Shown: piece after piece, positions 17,396 to 27,567 of the stretch
Numbering within the stretch: the first letter of the stretch is position 1
How the letters are laid out: every line of letters begins with the position of its first letter
NCBI GenBank assembly: GCA_946406115.1
Contig: OX291542.1
Location: 26,919,321 to 26,983,320 of the forward strand
DNA length: 64,000 nt
Reading direction: 5' to 3'
Source: Apoda limacodes
Taxonomy: Eukaryota > Arthropoda > Insecta > Lepidoptera > Limacodidae
Translations under genes and position numbers: made by a program
The notes under the pieces: generated by a model
Told to the model about the DNA's origin: nothing
The model's database searches: none
What the model saw: only the letters and a program-made list of their open reading frames with translations

Positions 17396-17410
17396 ATTAA
17401 ACAAATAATA

Positions 17411-18724
17411 ATGTCGTTCTTACATAATACTTCATGTGAATGTGCTAAGTCTGAATTAGATTTATTTGCATTACCAACAACACAAACAAGCATTGAGAAT
17501 GGTCAGTGGATTCATTATAAACCGATTTCATCTTTGAGTGATGAAGGTCCCATAGAATTTCAAGTTCCTGGTACAGGAGAAGACTATATTGACTTATCTA
17601 ATACATTACTCCAATTAAAAGTTAGAGTTTTAAATCATGATTCAACTGTATTAACTGCAGCGACAAGTGTTGCCCCAGTTAATAACTGGTTACATTCTCT
17701 TTTTAATCAAATGGATGTTTATCTAAATCAAAAGCTTGTTTCCCCACCAAACAACACCTATGCCTATCGTTCTTATATTGAAACTTTATTAAATTATGGT
17801 CCTGCTGCAAAAAAATCACATCTTACATGTGGTTTGTGGTATAAAGATACCTCAAACAAAATGGATTCTGCTGATGAAAGCAATGAAGGCTACACCAAGA
17901 GACAGCAGTTTACGAAAGATAGCAAGGAAGTTGAATTGATTGGTCATTTACATGGTGATATATTTAATCAAGACAAATTTTTGATAAACGGTGTTGAATT
18001 ACGTATTAAATTAGTACGTACCAAAGAATCATTTAACTTAATGTCATCTAGTACAGATTTAAAGTTAAAAGTGCAAATCAATGATGCAACACTTTTAATA
18101 AGAAGGGCTAGGATAAGTCCTTCTGTGTTATTAGCTCATCAAAAAGTTTTAGCCAACACTACTGCCAAATACCCTATAACGCGTGCGGAAGTCAAGGTTA
18201 TGACGTTACCTTCAGGAATCCAAGGAAAAACACTTGATAATATTTTTTTAGGTCAAGTTCCCAAAAGATGTATAGTTGGTTTTGTAAATAATTCAGCCTT
18301 TAATGGAAGTTTTAATATGAACCCATATAATTTTCAAAACTTTAATTTAAATATGTTTAGCTTATATGTAGATGGCCAACAAATACCTTCTAAAACATTG
18401 CAACCTTCATTTGATAGCAGTTTATTTACATCAGCATATCACACTTTATATTCGGGAACTGGTATTCATTTTTTGAATGAAGGTAATGATATATCTAGAG
18501 AAGAATTTGCCAATGGATACTGTTTATTAGCCTTTGATTTAACCCCAGATCTTTCATCCAATTCACAATCGCATTGGAATCTAATAAGACATGGAAGTGT
18601 TAGATTGGAAGTCCGCTTCGAAAACTCTTTAAAAACTACAGTAAATTGTATTATATATGCAGAATTTGACAACATTATAGAAATTAATAAAAATCGTGAT
18701 GTAAGTGTAGATTATAATAGTTAA
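17411..18724 (+). CDS. Major capsid protein, double jelly-roll
   Basis: The 437-residue protein matches the hexon-like capsid protein of Polintons and adintoviruses: WIHYKPISSLSDEGPIEFQV near the N-terminus, then DLSNTLLQLKVRV, SLFNQMDVYLNQKLVSPPNN, YRSYIETLLNYG, and in the second half RCIVGFVNNSAFNGSFNMNPYNFQNFN and VDGQQIPSKTLQP. Length and order are normal, with no stop or frameshift. It forms the trimeric building block of the icosahedral shell. It starts 15 bp after the previous stop, in an A-rich leader (aataATGTCG), and is followed by a 74-bp gap before the protease. Its presence with penton and protease is the main argument that the element is or was a virus. Confidence 0.92.
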   Translation: MSFLHNTSCECAKSELDLFALPTTQTSIENGQWIHYKPISSLSDEGPIEFQVPGTGEDYIDLSNTLLQLKVRVLNHDSTVLTAATSVAPVNNWLHSLFNQMDVYLNQKLVSPPNNTYAYRSYIETLLNYGPAAKKSHLTCGLWYKDTSNKMDSADESNEGYTKRQQFTKDSKEVELIGHLHGDIFNQDKFLINGVELRIKLVRTKESFNLMSSSTDLKLKVQINDATLLIRRARISPSVLLAHQKVLANTTAKYPITRAEVKVMTLPSGIQGKTLDNIFLGQVPKRCIVGFVNNSAFNGSFNMNPYNFQNFNLNMFSLYVDGQQIPSKTLQPSFDSSLFTSAYHTLYSGTGIHFLNEGNDISREEFANGYCLLAFDLTPDLSSNSQSHWNLIRHGSVRLEVRFENSLKTTVNCIIYAEFDNIIEINKNRDVSVDYNS

Positions 18725-18798
18725 AAAAACATATATATTGTTCTAAAGCTATTATTTTATTCATTCTGAAAATAACTTTTGTAGTTACGAGAGGTGTA

Positions 18799-19242
18799 AT
18801 GGATACTTATGAAATACGTAAATTATTAAAAAAAATTAATCCATTAGCAGAATGCAATGTTTTTGCTTCAAATCGCATGCCCGTTTTCATTTCGTATCCA
18901 TCATATATTGTAAGTAACTTAGATCCTGACACTAAACCAGGATCTCATTGGATTGCTATTCACATAGACAAAAATGGTTTCGGTGAATATTTCGATTCAT
19001 ATGGCCGAAAACCAACTGGATATCATAAAATATTTATGCAAAGGAACGCTAAAAAATATTTTTTTAATGCAAAAATGATACAAAATTATTATACATCAGT
19101 TTGTGGTGAATATTGTTTAGTGTATCTATTTATGAGATCTATTGGTATTTCTATGATGGATTTTGTAAACATTTTTTCAAATAACACTCTGTATAATGAT
19201 CTAATTTTAAGAGCACTTTATAAAGCAATTTTTTTAAAATAA
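18799..19242 (+). CDS. Adenain-like maturation cysteine protease
   Basis: A 147-residue C5-type protease that in relatives cleaves capsid precursors during virion maturation. Catalytic residues seen: H50 (GSHWIAI), D66 (FDSYG), the oxyanion Gln Q95 (MIQNYY) and C102 (SVCGEYCLVYL). The spacing of seven between Q95 and C102 equals that in adenovirus protease. The third residue is Asp rather than the Glu of human adenovirus, as in many relatives. The protein is shorter than adenain (about 200 residues) but typical for Polintons. It is the last plus-strand gene; its stop overlaps an AATAAA signal. It faces a minus-strand gene downstream. Intact. Confidence 0.93.
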   Translation: MDTYEIRKLLKKINPLAECNVFASNRMPVFISYPSYIVSNLDPDTKPGSHWIAIHIDKNGFGEYFDSYGRKPTGYHKIFMQRNAKKYFFNAKMIQNYYTSVCGEYCLVYLFMRSIGISMMDFVNIFSNNTLYNDLILRALYKAIFLK

Positions 19243-19243
19243 A
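19238..19243 (+). terminator. Poly(A) signal overlapping the protease stop codon
   Basis: AATAAA built from the final Lys codon and TAA stop. It would end the plus-strand virion transcripts. The convergent minus-strand gene ends at 19357, about 115 bp away, with its own AATAAA-type motifs on the minus strand near 19320-19330. Confidence 0.5.
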
Positions 19244-19356
19244 CTTATAGATTTATGAATTTATGTGTTTTATTTGTTGGAAACTTATTACATAAAAAAA
19301 CGATATTTTTAATTCAACATTTATTTATTTAATAAACAGTGTTTTACATTCTTAAG

Positions 19357-19605
19357 CTAAACATAATCTTGAGGACTATAGAAAGATGGTGATAAATCTT
19401 CTTGTGTGTATGAAATGCACATTTCCTTTTCAAGTCTTTCTTGCTCCAACTGGTCCATCACCGTCAAAATATTAATTTTACGTTCCTCGTATGGTTGTGA
19501 TATCGGAAGTGAGTAACCACTATTGAGTAACAAATATTTTCTTTCCGCTTCAAAACACATGTTAAGCAAATCCTTGTCGTATTCACGATCTTTGAACACA
19601 TCCAT
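19357..19605 (-). CDS. Minus-strand protein of unknown function near the right end
   Basis: The only non-repeat gene on the minus strand. I use the ATG at 19605, in an excellent context (accATGG), giving 82 residues. The frame stays open upstream to 19674 but has only a TTG there, directly after an in-frame TAG, so either the ATG at 19605 is the start or an upstream exon is spliced on. Visible content: acidic-helical DVFKDREYDKDLLNMCFEAERKYLLL, then SQPYEERKINIL and a second charged helix DQLEQERLEKEM, with a Ser/Tyr/Pro-rich tail. No family is recognised. It is expressed toward the virion genes, downstream of the right terminal repeat. In many DNA viruses such end-located genes are accessory, which is inference only. 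Confidence 0.5.
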   Translation of the reverse strand: MDVFKDREYDKDLLNMCFEAERKYLLLNSGYSLPISQPYEERKINILTVMDQLEQERLEKEMCISYTQEDLSPSFYSPQDYV

Positions 19606-19780
19606 GGTGTTTGCTGGTGAAAAAATATTGACTAGAAGTCTTTTGCCCGTCTTTAAATACACTGACTCTGACAATGGCTACTTGTTATTGAATGAAGCGT
19701 GGGGGTAAATCTATTGTTGTTTTTAAGCTTTGGCGTTCTCTGTTAAGTAATGTTAAGAAGTTGTAAATGAATGAATGAAA

Positions 19781-20257
19781 TTAATATCCCCGCTTATCTT
19801 TAGTTTCAATGAAGAACTTTTTACAATCACAGTTCATTGCTATTTGTTTTGTAATATTATATATGGAATCCCGGGTACTTAGATAATGCTGGTCGTCATG
19901 TGATTGTGTATAATATTTAACTTTTAAGTCTGCGTATTTCCAATGATCTTCAGCTGGTATGTCCTTTATCTTTTTCATATTATATATTTCAATTTTTAAT
20001 AGGTGACTTGCAGACGTTGTGTCGTCATTATTGGTAGAAATATAAGAGATTCCATTTTCATTGCCTTGACTGACACACGAAGACTTTGCTTGAGATTTTC
20101 TTTTCTTAGGATTTTCAAAAAATGCGTCAATACTTTTGATATTCCGCTTTGTTGTGCTTTTCAAATTTTTTTGAATAGTACAGTCTTTAGTTTCTTCTTG
20201 ACTAATATCCAAAGGAAAGTAATAATTTTTTAACGTATAATTTTCCGGGGATAAAGG
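19781..20257 (-). pseudogene. Right-end copy of the 160-residue gene, lacking promoter and first exon
   Basis: Nearly identical to the main exon at 7427-7903, with one visible residue change (Met to Ile in FPLD-x-SQEE). The 3' splice site tgttccag is kept, but the 1,355-bp gap in this terminal repeat removes the matching TATA box, ATG exon, splice donor and most of the intron. Unless another exon is spliced on, it cannot start at an ATG near the N-terminus. The near identity shows that the loss is recent or that the ends exchange sequence. Confidence 0.8.
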
Positions 20258-20303
20258 CTGGAACAATAAAAATTATAAAACAATAAGTTAATAAAAATGA
20301 AAT

Positions 20304-20474
20304 TAATAAAAGCGAACAAAGTTGATCCACACGCGAATGAAAATAATGAGACCGCGAATAAAATTGATCCACACGCGAATTAAAATAATTAGACCGCGAA
20401 TAAAATTGACCCACACGCGAATTAAAATAATTGGACCGCGAATTAAAATAATTAGACCGCGAATAAAGTTGATT
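20304..20474. repeat. Right copy of the subterminal 21-bp-register array
   Basis: Inverted counterpart of the outer part of the array at 5858-6017. It contains four of the five tcaa-type blocks and is cut off where the right repeat's deletion begins. The open frame it creates on the minus strand is an artefact of 21-bp periodicity. Confidence 0.85.
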
Positions 20475-20576
20475 CACATATGATCCGCGAGTGTGTAGAG
20501 AGCTTTTTCGCGGGCCCCCAATAACCCCCTCAGAGGCCCCTCAAAGTTGAGCCAGTTCCCGTACCTCCCTACTACT

Positions 20577-20582
20577 CCCTGT
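20577..20582. repeat. Right target-site duplication of the Polinton (CCCTGT)
   Basis: Exact copy of 5748-5753. The bases after it (taccgaatgca) continue the 1.2-kb repeat, as the second copy at 29395-30372 confirms. Confidence 0.95.
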
Positions 20583-21768
20583 TACCGAATGCACCGGCCA
20601 GGTGCTCAGATGGAGAAGAAAAGATAGGAGTTCAGAGGTGAGTAAAGAAACACTTTTCAAGGGTAAGGCAGGTTATATTAGTATACTCCTTCATTATATA
20701 GTAACAGCTTTAATTGAACAATATCCTAATCACATAGGGTGATTCTTAACACTCAAATATCTAGATCACAGCTACCTATTTCACAATTATATAGGACTAC
20801 CTAAATAAATAGAAAGATAGCAAAACGCAAGCCTGCTCACACAGATTTTAAGTGTAGTTTTAAAGCTTTTATTATGGAACTAGTACAATCAGGTCTCTTC
20901 GGTCTAGAGCCCGATTCGATGTCTTGCTCGCTGCAGGAACCCCTCAGGTCATCGCCGCTGTAGAAAGAAGACGCGGACGGGACTGATTTTAAGTGGCCTA
21001 ACAGCGTGTATTTAATAGTGAATATGCCGCCCGTGGCAGGCACAAGGTAAGGCCGCACGTGGTTATCCAAGATCGCACGTGAGCGCAGCTCGCCAGTAGC
21101 TTCGGCGTAGAGCAGGTCGCCCCGTAGCCTTCGTGTGTAGCGGTGTTCAAGATAGCACCACTACTGCACAGGCCGAAGGTTTGGAGTCAAGGAGACTCCG
21201 GACAGGCCGAGGATTTGGAGTTCAGTAGACTCCGGCCTCCCACAGTATAAGGACAGCAAAGCAGCTGCGGTGCACCGTCGTTAGAAGACAAACGTGCACC
21301 AGCCCACAAAGAAGTCTTCTCTCGGACCTCAGTTTCGGCGTAGAGCCGTAGTAAAGTAATATATATATACTTTGTATATATACCAGAACCGTACTGTCAA
21401 TGAGAAAGAGAAATGGATTAGCGACTTACCAATAATTCACAAAACCCAGCACGAGAGAAAATAAATACACAAAATAACCGAGGACGGTTTTTCATATAGA
21501 AGAGAAGTAGATAGGCAATTAATTTGCAGTTTAGTAGTAGAATCCGTGAAAATAATTATCAACAGAATTTTTCACAAAGACGTCAAGTAGAACGCAAAGC
21601 AATCTGTTTTGACTTAGCGATGTCAAACATCTAGAGATTCTTTGATCTCTGAATTTAAATTACCATAGTGGTAATGGACCTAAGAGCGGATGCCCAGAAA
21701 CTTCTATCGTTTCCTACATCATCCGGTCCTTTACCGGAGACGGACCACCGGAAACGGTCGTTCCGTTA

Positions 21769-22300
21769 TAACACCTATGAGGAGATTTGAGGGAAATTGG
21801 GAATTGGTATGAGCTAAATTCAAAAAACCTTATATCAACATTTAAAAGTTAGTTAACTTTGTTGCCACTGGATTTCTCATGAACTCACCCAAGAACAAAA
21901 ACGGACTCGTGTGGATTGGTGTAAAAAATGTTGTTAAGGTACCATCACAGACTTTCAAATGCTGTGGTGATGAATGTGACAGAAGATGGAACATGGATAT
22001 ATTGTTACATGCCTGACAGAAAGTAACAGTCTTCTGTATGTGTGTTCGAAAGTGACAACAAACCAACAAAATTGAGGCAGTCGAAAAACCTAGGCAAAAA
22101 AATTGCGTTTTTTTCTCCCGGACGGGTCCTGTCTGCACGACCCCACTTGAAGAACAAAAGAAAATTAATACTTAGGGGTACACCAGTATTTGTTTGTCCA
22201 GTGTCTTTGAAAAAGTTAGGGAAAACGACAAAGAAGTCGCATCCTATTGCACAACAAGACAAAGTCATTTTTGGCTTCTGAAAAGGTAGAGTAGTAATCC
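21769..22300 (+). pseudogene. Mariner transposase, catalytic part, degenerate
   Basis: Translation in pieces gives TYEEI, WISHELTQEQKRTRVDWC, TEDGTWIYCYMP and FESDNKPTKLRQSKNLGKK, the ordered blocks of a mariner catalytic domain. The usual TGDE catalytic block reads TEDG. There are in-frame stops near 21790-21850 and a frameshift near 22130-22150. The HHDNA and YSPDLAP blocks are not recognisable. The sequence then runs to the right inverted end at 22596-22620. Confidence 0.8.
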
Positions 22301-22684
22301 ATCTCGCACATGCAATTTCTTTATTTTCCCAAAAATTAAAGATTTGATGAGAGGTATGATATTTACGGGGCCGAAAGAGGCTGTGATAGCTTTCAACCAG
22401 CACGTGAAAAACATGCCCTAAGACCAATCGTCGCCATGTTTTCAAAGATGGTTTGACCGAATAAAAAGTGTTTAAAATGTAATTGAAAATACTTCGAAAA
22501 GCAGTAAATATATTACTAATTATAATATAATACAAAATATTATATTAACTAAAATACTAAATATAGTACATGTAAATTGTTTCATTAATAAATGAGTTAC
22601 GCAAAACTTTTAGTGTACCCTACGCTATGAAAACAATGTTTTTACCTGACCGCATTGTCCAGTAGAGTCTATACCTACAGAATC

Positions 22685-22975
22685 ATACTAATATTATAAA
22701 GACGAAAGTTTGTGAGTGTGTTTATATGTTTGTTACTTCTTCACGCTCAAACGGCTGCACCAATTTCGATGAAATTGACACCCTTGATGTCAAGCCAATG
22801 TGTTATGGCTACTTTTTATCCCGAAAAATTCAAAAGTTGCCGCGGAAATATCTATAACCGAGCTATAGCAATAGCAAACTTCATTAGTATAATTAAGGAG
22901 TTAATTGTTAATTACGGTGTTCCACGCCTATAACCAACTTTAAGATGCAAGCAAAATCTAGTAGTAGATAAATTT
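22685..22975 (+). repeat. 'ATATTATAAAG' repeat, copy 2
   Basis: Starts actaatattataaagacgaa, contains TTCACGCTCAAACGGCTGCA and ccaatttcgatgaaat, 'ctactttttatcccgaaaaa' and a ccacgcctataacca block, and ends aaaatctagtagtag. Same family as 4285 and 32265. Confidence 0.8.
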
Positions 22976-24600
22976 ACCTGATTGATGTTAATTCATCACT
23001 GACTTTGCCCACTTGACAAAAAACGTTTCTAAACTTATTAAAAAACTCAGTAAATCCAATAAAATTTGTTTGTTATTGAAATCATAAAATTATTCATATG
23101 CAAGCTATTTTAAAGTGCATATTGAAAACTATTCTGTTAAGTTAGACATTAGAACTTTTAAAACTATTCTGTTAAGTTAAAGACATTAGACCTATACAGT
23201 ATCTAATTTTAAATATAGCCGACAGAGCGAGTGACGCAAGTGAGGTATAATTAGTAAAGGGCGCGGCGTTTGAGTCTTTGTAATTTTGTGCGTTTGCTAG
23301 ACGAAAACTTAAGTACAGTTGCTTCGATCCTCGTGATTTATGGTACAAAAGTAGTAAAGGACAATATAATTTTGAAGTTAACATGTGCAAGATCGATGGT
23401 TGGGTTACAGAGATATAGAGTGCAAAAGAGATGAAAACTATAAGATAAGCAAATATGTGGATTAATTTTACGATAAAGCAATACTTCATTTGTTCTTCTT
23501 TTGACATAGAATATTTCTTTGTCTTTTATCGCTGTCTGTTTGAATGAAATTTAACCAAGTTCCTATATAGGTACTTTAAGTTTGTTATCATAGTATAAAT
23601 GGAAAAATAGCGCTTAATTAAAAAATAAGATCGTTGCGATCGACTACTACAATATATTTGAAATACTCTTAATTCAGTTCTGAAATAAGTATTGTTTTAT
23701 ATGCAAACAAAGAATTGTCTAACATTTATTCAAGGAATTACAGTGACTGTAGACCACAAAGCTCCTTTGCAGTACCGTCTAGAAAAGCTGAGCTTAAAGA
23801 AGAGAAGCTTAGCATCAGAGAAATGTCGAACATCCCGAATAGTGTGATCGGTCAATTTTATTTTAAGTCAGTGGAAAGGCTAAAAATAAATTGACGTTTT
23901 TGAAGACATGGGAATTTGAGCATGTTAGATATGTACGTAATAGGGTTCCGAAGCGGTTTAATAATTGCCACCTTATTTTGCATTCAATATAAATGATTTA
24001 AAAAGTTGATTTGTTAAGCTATAAAGAATAGGTAATATAGGTAGTTTTTTTCTAAGTATTTTGATAATCATAAAGGTATTGAGTGAAAAGTAACATATGT
24101 TAAGCGACCAAAAATAAGAAGGTTTATTTAAACGTTCCTGTAATCCTTAGCATTTAGTGTTAAAAGAAACGTTTTCAAAACATTTGTCACCCTATAAAGT
24201 TTAAACAGTTTTAACTAGACCCTTTTTTATTACTTGTCTCATTTTGTAAACTTAAAATAAAAAAACAATGATTTTGTCTTAAAATACGAAATAAGGTGAA
24301 ATGCACAATCAGATAAAACCATAAAGATAGAACTTGAAGTGAAGAAGAAAGTGAAGAAGTGTCAATTTATATCTAAACTTTTTAAGGAATTAAACGGCTT
24401 TTTTTATATTATATATTTTATATTTATATATGTAAATATATATATGTAAATATTGTCTTTGTTCTGGGTAAATAAAGCAGATACCTTATACCGAATTTCT
24501 AGTCATTAGTTTAAGTCCTCGGTTAAGTAATTTTAAAATCAATACAGATAAAGTTTTCTTAGTTTTCCTGATCCTTACATTAAAATTAAACGGGTCTCAC
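22976..24600. other. AT-rich non-coding DNA
   Basis: No gene recognised. A short local duplication of actattctgttaagtta occurs at about 23127 and 23162. Small open frames here lack motifs. Confidence 0.4.
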
Positions 24601-25060
24601 CACAATTTGTTTTCTTTAGTTTCCAATATTTCGGGAGAGTTTCATGCACCGTGGTCGCGGACGGACTGTGGAGATGCTTAGTGCTGGTAGATACATTGGG
24701 CAGGTATATCTATCTACCCTCCGTCTTGTGCGTTTATGCTGTTCGTCACTGTTCTGACCCGCTGCCTTGTCACGACATATAACGCTCACAGTGTTACTAC
24801 GCGTACTCGACGTCAGACTGATTCGAAGTCATGCCAAAAAAGACACGACATACTCGTAAGAATTTGCGTTCGGTGGCTAGACAACGAGCGTATCTTCCGT
24901 TTGTTAAAGAAGTGACGGATACGGTCATCAGAATATTACAGAATTATGGAATCTTTGGAAAAATAAATTACCACTGCTGTGTCCCGGTGGCGTATATGGC
25001 CATACGTCCCCCAAGGAGAGACGAGCTAGGTACGCGTTTCAAAGGAACTTAACAACAAAA
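24601..25060 (+). other. GC-richer unit with a short basic open frame
   Basis: The segment is richer in CG than its surroundings and holds an ATG frame of 73 codons at 24831-25052, starting with basic residues (PKKTRHTRKN). The beginning could be the 5' region or ORF1 start of a retrotransposon, since a retroelement end of the opposite strand lies 90 bp away. I cannot name a family. The frame after about residue 45 has no coding character. Confidence 0.3.
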
Positions 25061-25148
25061 ACAACGTACATTGTATGACCCCTTGAAGCTAAAAATTAGA
25101 TACGCTTTTTCAGAACCGTATGAGCGTAAGCCATCAAACCGTAGGTAT

Positions 25149-25690
25149 ATTTTTTTTTTTTTTTTTTTTTATACCACTAAGGTGGCAAACAAGCCTACGG
25201 TCCGCCTGATGGTAAGCGGTCACCGTAGCCTATGGACGCTTGCAACACCAGGGGCATCACTCGCGCGTTGCCGACCCTTCAGAAATCTAATAACTTCTTT
25301 TTTGAAGAACCCCATACTGTAGTCCTTAGAGAAAACCTTGGCAGGGAGCTCATTCCACAACCCAAGGGTTCGCGGGAGGAAGTTTCTCTGAAACCGCACT
25401 GTTCGCGACCATTTTGGTTCCAAAGTGTGAGAATGAATTCCCTGTCGATGGCGAGCGGTGCGATGGTAGAAAGTAGCCGTGGGCATCATTTCGAACAATT
25501 CCTCAGAACACAATCCATTGTACAAGCGGTAGAACACACACAGGGAGGCAAAGTCTCTCCTCAGACTTAAGGGTTCGATACCGCAAGTGAGTTTGGGATC
25601 GTCGACAATTCTCACAGCCCGTCGTTGAACCGAGTCAAAAGGGCCAAGCTGGTATATATATCCACCAACAGGTGACGAATTGTGTACGGG
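25149..25690 (-). pseudogene. Non-LTR retrotransposon 3' end (C-terminal RT region) with poly(A) tail
   Basis: The minus strand encodes the C-terminal part of a retrotransposon polyprotein common in Lepidoptera: LGPFDSVQRRAVRIVDD, SLRRDFASLCVFYRLYNG, FYHRTARHRQGIHSHTL, NFLPRTLGLWNELPAKVF and FKKEVIRFLKGRQRA...GVASVHRLR. A run of about 20 T on the plus strand (25151-25169) is the poly(A) tail of the minus-strand element. The RT core itself is absent, so this is a 5'-truncated copy of about 0.55 kb, as usual for target-primed reverse transcription. Related pieces lie at 60640 and 31231. It is likely Jockey-type; the clade is unsure. Confidence 0.85.
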
Positions 25691-26794
25691 TTCTTTGCAA
25701 GAAACGGTCGTAAAAAAACGTATCTTATCCATCGCTTCGAGTACCACAGTCAAACAAAAACTCTTATGTTATTGTTTACATACAAGATTTACTTTTATTA
25801 TTTTAAATCGCAACAAAATCCAAATGCTACCCACAAAAGCTATCACTTTCCGCCCCTGTTTCATCTATTAGTACAAATAAATTCATGTAAAATAAATAAC
25901 TCCGATCTCTAATGCTTTCTACGTAATGGTTAAATTGGCATTTCCTAAAATTGGTCCAAAATAATAAAATATATTTGAAAGCTCATAGTTATTTAAAAAA
26001 AAGGTCTAGTGCTTGTCGGAATCGAACACCAAGGATTCCCTACCACCACAGACTGCCACAGCTCAACTCACACCTTACCGGCTTTTATTATTCATTGTTT
26101 TAGTATATAGCTTGCATTACAATAGTTCTAGGTTTAAACCTTGTGTGTATTACCGGTTTTAAGATAGAGAAAATAGGACAAGTGCGAGTTTAAATCGTGT
26201 AGGTTTTTTTGTTAACTTGTTATAAACATAGTATAATTTATAAGAAAAGATTTTTTTCAATACATTTTTCAAAACTTTAGGATCCGTATTTTCGGAGAAA
26301 AGGCCCTTGTGGTCAGTTTTCATCTATGTTCTAAAATAACTTTTCAACTATTCCTTAAAAAAAAATAAAACACTTACAACAAACCCTTTCATTTACCTAA
26401 TACGTCACACAGTACAGTTTGCAAAACCTTTTTTGTTAATTTTCTAATTTGTCCCCAAATGACTTAAAGCAGCGAATTGGCTGTGACAAATGAAAAGACA
26501 GACACGCAGGTGATCTTAAAGGGTTACGCCTTTTTTTATTTGTACAAAAGGAACCCCAAAAATATACTATTGGTACCCTACTAAGTTAAAAAACCAATAC
26601 ACACTTTACTAAAAAGAATAGACACAGATACGAATAACATTTTTGTAGCAATTTCTATTTGTACACATACCTACCTAAAAGACATTTGTGATATTTGTCT
26701 AAATTGGTTTATTGCAAAGGTAAGTATAAAAACCTGTTACGTAAATTATACTTAGAAAACTACTTTGCGTAAACTTTGTAAGGTTACAGAGGAA
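25691..26794. other. Non-coding DNA, one weak tRNA-like block
   Basis: Mostly nothing recognisable. At 26000-26090 the minus strand holds ggtgttcgattccg, a B-box-like block, but no convincing A box. Confidence 0.4.
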
Positions 26795-26920
26795 AATGTT
26801 CCTCAATTTGACTTTACTTGTGTAAAAAACTATTTTGGATTCGCTATTCGTTCCAAACATGTGTTGGAAAAGTTTTTTGCTTTGTTTAAAGATAATAAAA
26901 ACGTTGCAAAGTATTTTTAG
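26795..26920 (+). repeat. Interspersed repeat shared with 40385-40530
   Basis: Shared blocks: ttcctcaatttgact, aaaaactattt, gattcgctattc, tggaaaagttttt and gttgcaaagtat, in the same order. Class unknown. Confidence 0.7.
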
Positions 26921-27567
26921 TACCTGTAAGTTGTTAGTTACTTTTCAACACATTTGCTTATAAAGTAGCCTTCACTGCACATTTTTGACTTAGTACTTGT
27001 GCGGTAATGATAATTGCTTTTTACTTTACAGTTTTTTTTTTTGTAATTTTTAGTAAGAAGAAATTATGCCTATGAACTTAGTTCTTATTTTTGGAAAAAT
27101 AAAGCCAACGTGTTTGTTAAAAACATATCAAAACTATCAGATTCCATTAAATGACATATTTTTACAACATTTTAACACTAATATAAGTAGGTATTTACTG
27201 TCCTTCAAGTGTTGTGAAAACAGTCGTATGAAGCTCGTGATTTCTGATTAAAACACACTCGGCTGAATTATACCCTACAATTTTTAACAATAAAATTATG
27301 ACAAACGAAATAAAAAACCTTAAAATGGATGAAGAAAAAGAGATCAATAAAATGAATTATTATTTGGTAATTAAAATGATGGAAAACTTATTTTTTACTT
27401 TTCCAATACAATTTGGCGAGAAATACATACTCAATGTACCCAATACACCCTGTTTGTAAACCAAAGTGCTTGTGATTTATATTTATAGGTATTATCATAG
27501 CTTTATTGTTATTTGTTTTAGAATGAGTTATTTTATTAGAGTAAAAAATGAACTTCAACTAAATATG

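Larger units (their letters stand above)
5754..20576 (+). mobile_element. Intact Polinton/Maverick (polintovirus) element, 14,823 bp
   Basis: The element is bounded by inverted repeats starting AGTAGTAGGG and by a perfect 6-bp duplication. It carries all hallmark genes on the plus strand: DNA polymerase B, packaging ATPase, RVE integrase, adenain-like protease, double-jelly-roll major capsid protein, penton and a pVI-like protein. It also has small proteins and one minus-strand gene. Every frame is open. Its size fits the 15-20 kb usual for the family. Polintons are self-synthesising transposons that are also regarded as integrated viruses (adintoviruses), because they encode a virion. The nearly identical terminal repeats and intact duplication suggest recent integration. 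Whether it still makes particles cannot be told from sequence. Confidence 0.95.
19708..20576 (-). repeat. Right terminal inverted repeat (869 bp, internally shorter)
   Basis: The reverse complement of the left repeat, missing the equivalent of about 6018-7372. The junction, read on the minus strand, goes from gttcgc straight to ttttattaatttc. Visible differences elsewhere are few: gcgaaaaa for gcgaaaag in the terminal block, and one base changing Met to Ile in the shared reading frame. The missing part includes promoter, exon 1 and most of the intron of the 160-residue gene. Confidence 0.9.
5721..21768 (-). mobile_element. Unclassified 1.2-kb interspersed repeat (copy 1), split by the Polinton
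   Basis: The bases 5721-5753 and 20583-21768 together form a repeat of about 1.2 kb inserted in the mariner. TAACAC occurs on both sides (5715-5720 and 21769-21774). A second copy in the opposite orientation lies at 29395-30372. Shared blocks include ttataacggaacgaccg, the ggtccgtctccggtaaa block, a TATATATATACTTTGTATATATA-type tract, 'ccaaatcctcggcctg' and 'cattcggtaacagg'. No transposase or RT is visible. The size, a TATA-like tract and the absence of coding capacity would suit a solo LTR, but clear TG...CA ends with a matching duplication are not seen, so the class stays open. Confidence 0.65.
5300..22620 (+). mobile_element. Decayed mariner transposon split by two later insertions
   Basis: The left inverted end gggtccactgaaagttttgc (5300-) matches the reverse complement of the right end gggtacactaaaagttttgc (ending 22620), about 20 of 25 bases. 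TA flanks both sides (5298-5299, 22621-22622). The left part (5485-5720) encodes the HTH region of a mariner transposase (FYDFNSSLTSQDCTARLQNYF...FDRGRVSLHDEIRESRP). The right part (21769-22300) resumes in register at TYEEI and continues with LTQEQKRTRVDWCKKML, SNAVVMNVTEDGTWIYCY and FESDNKPTKLRQSKNLGKK. Several stops and frameshifts make it non-functional. Removing the insert leaves about 1.27 kb, the usual mariner length. This is the oldest layer of the nest. Confidence 0.9.

Noticed and set aside
26000..26090. tRNA or SINE on the minus strand
   Set aside because: Only a B-box-like block is present; no A box, and no relation to the three SINE copies.
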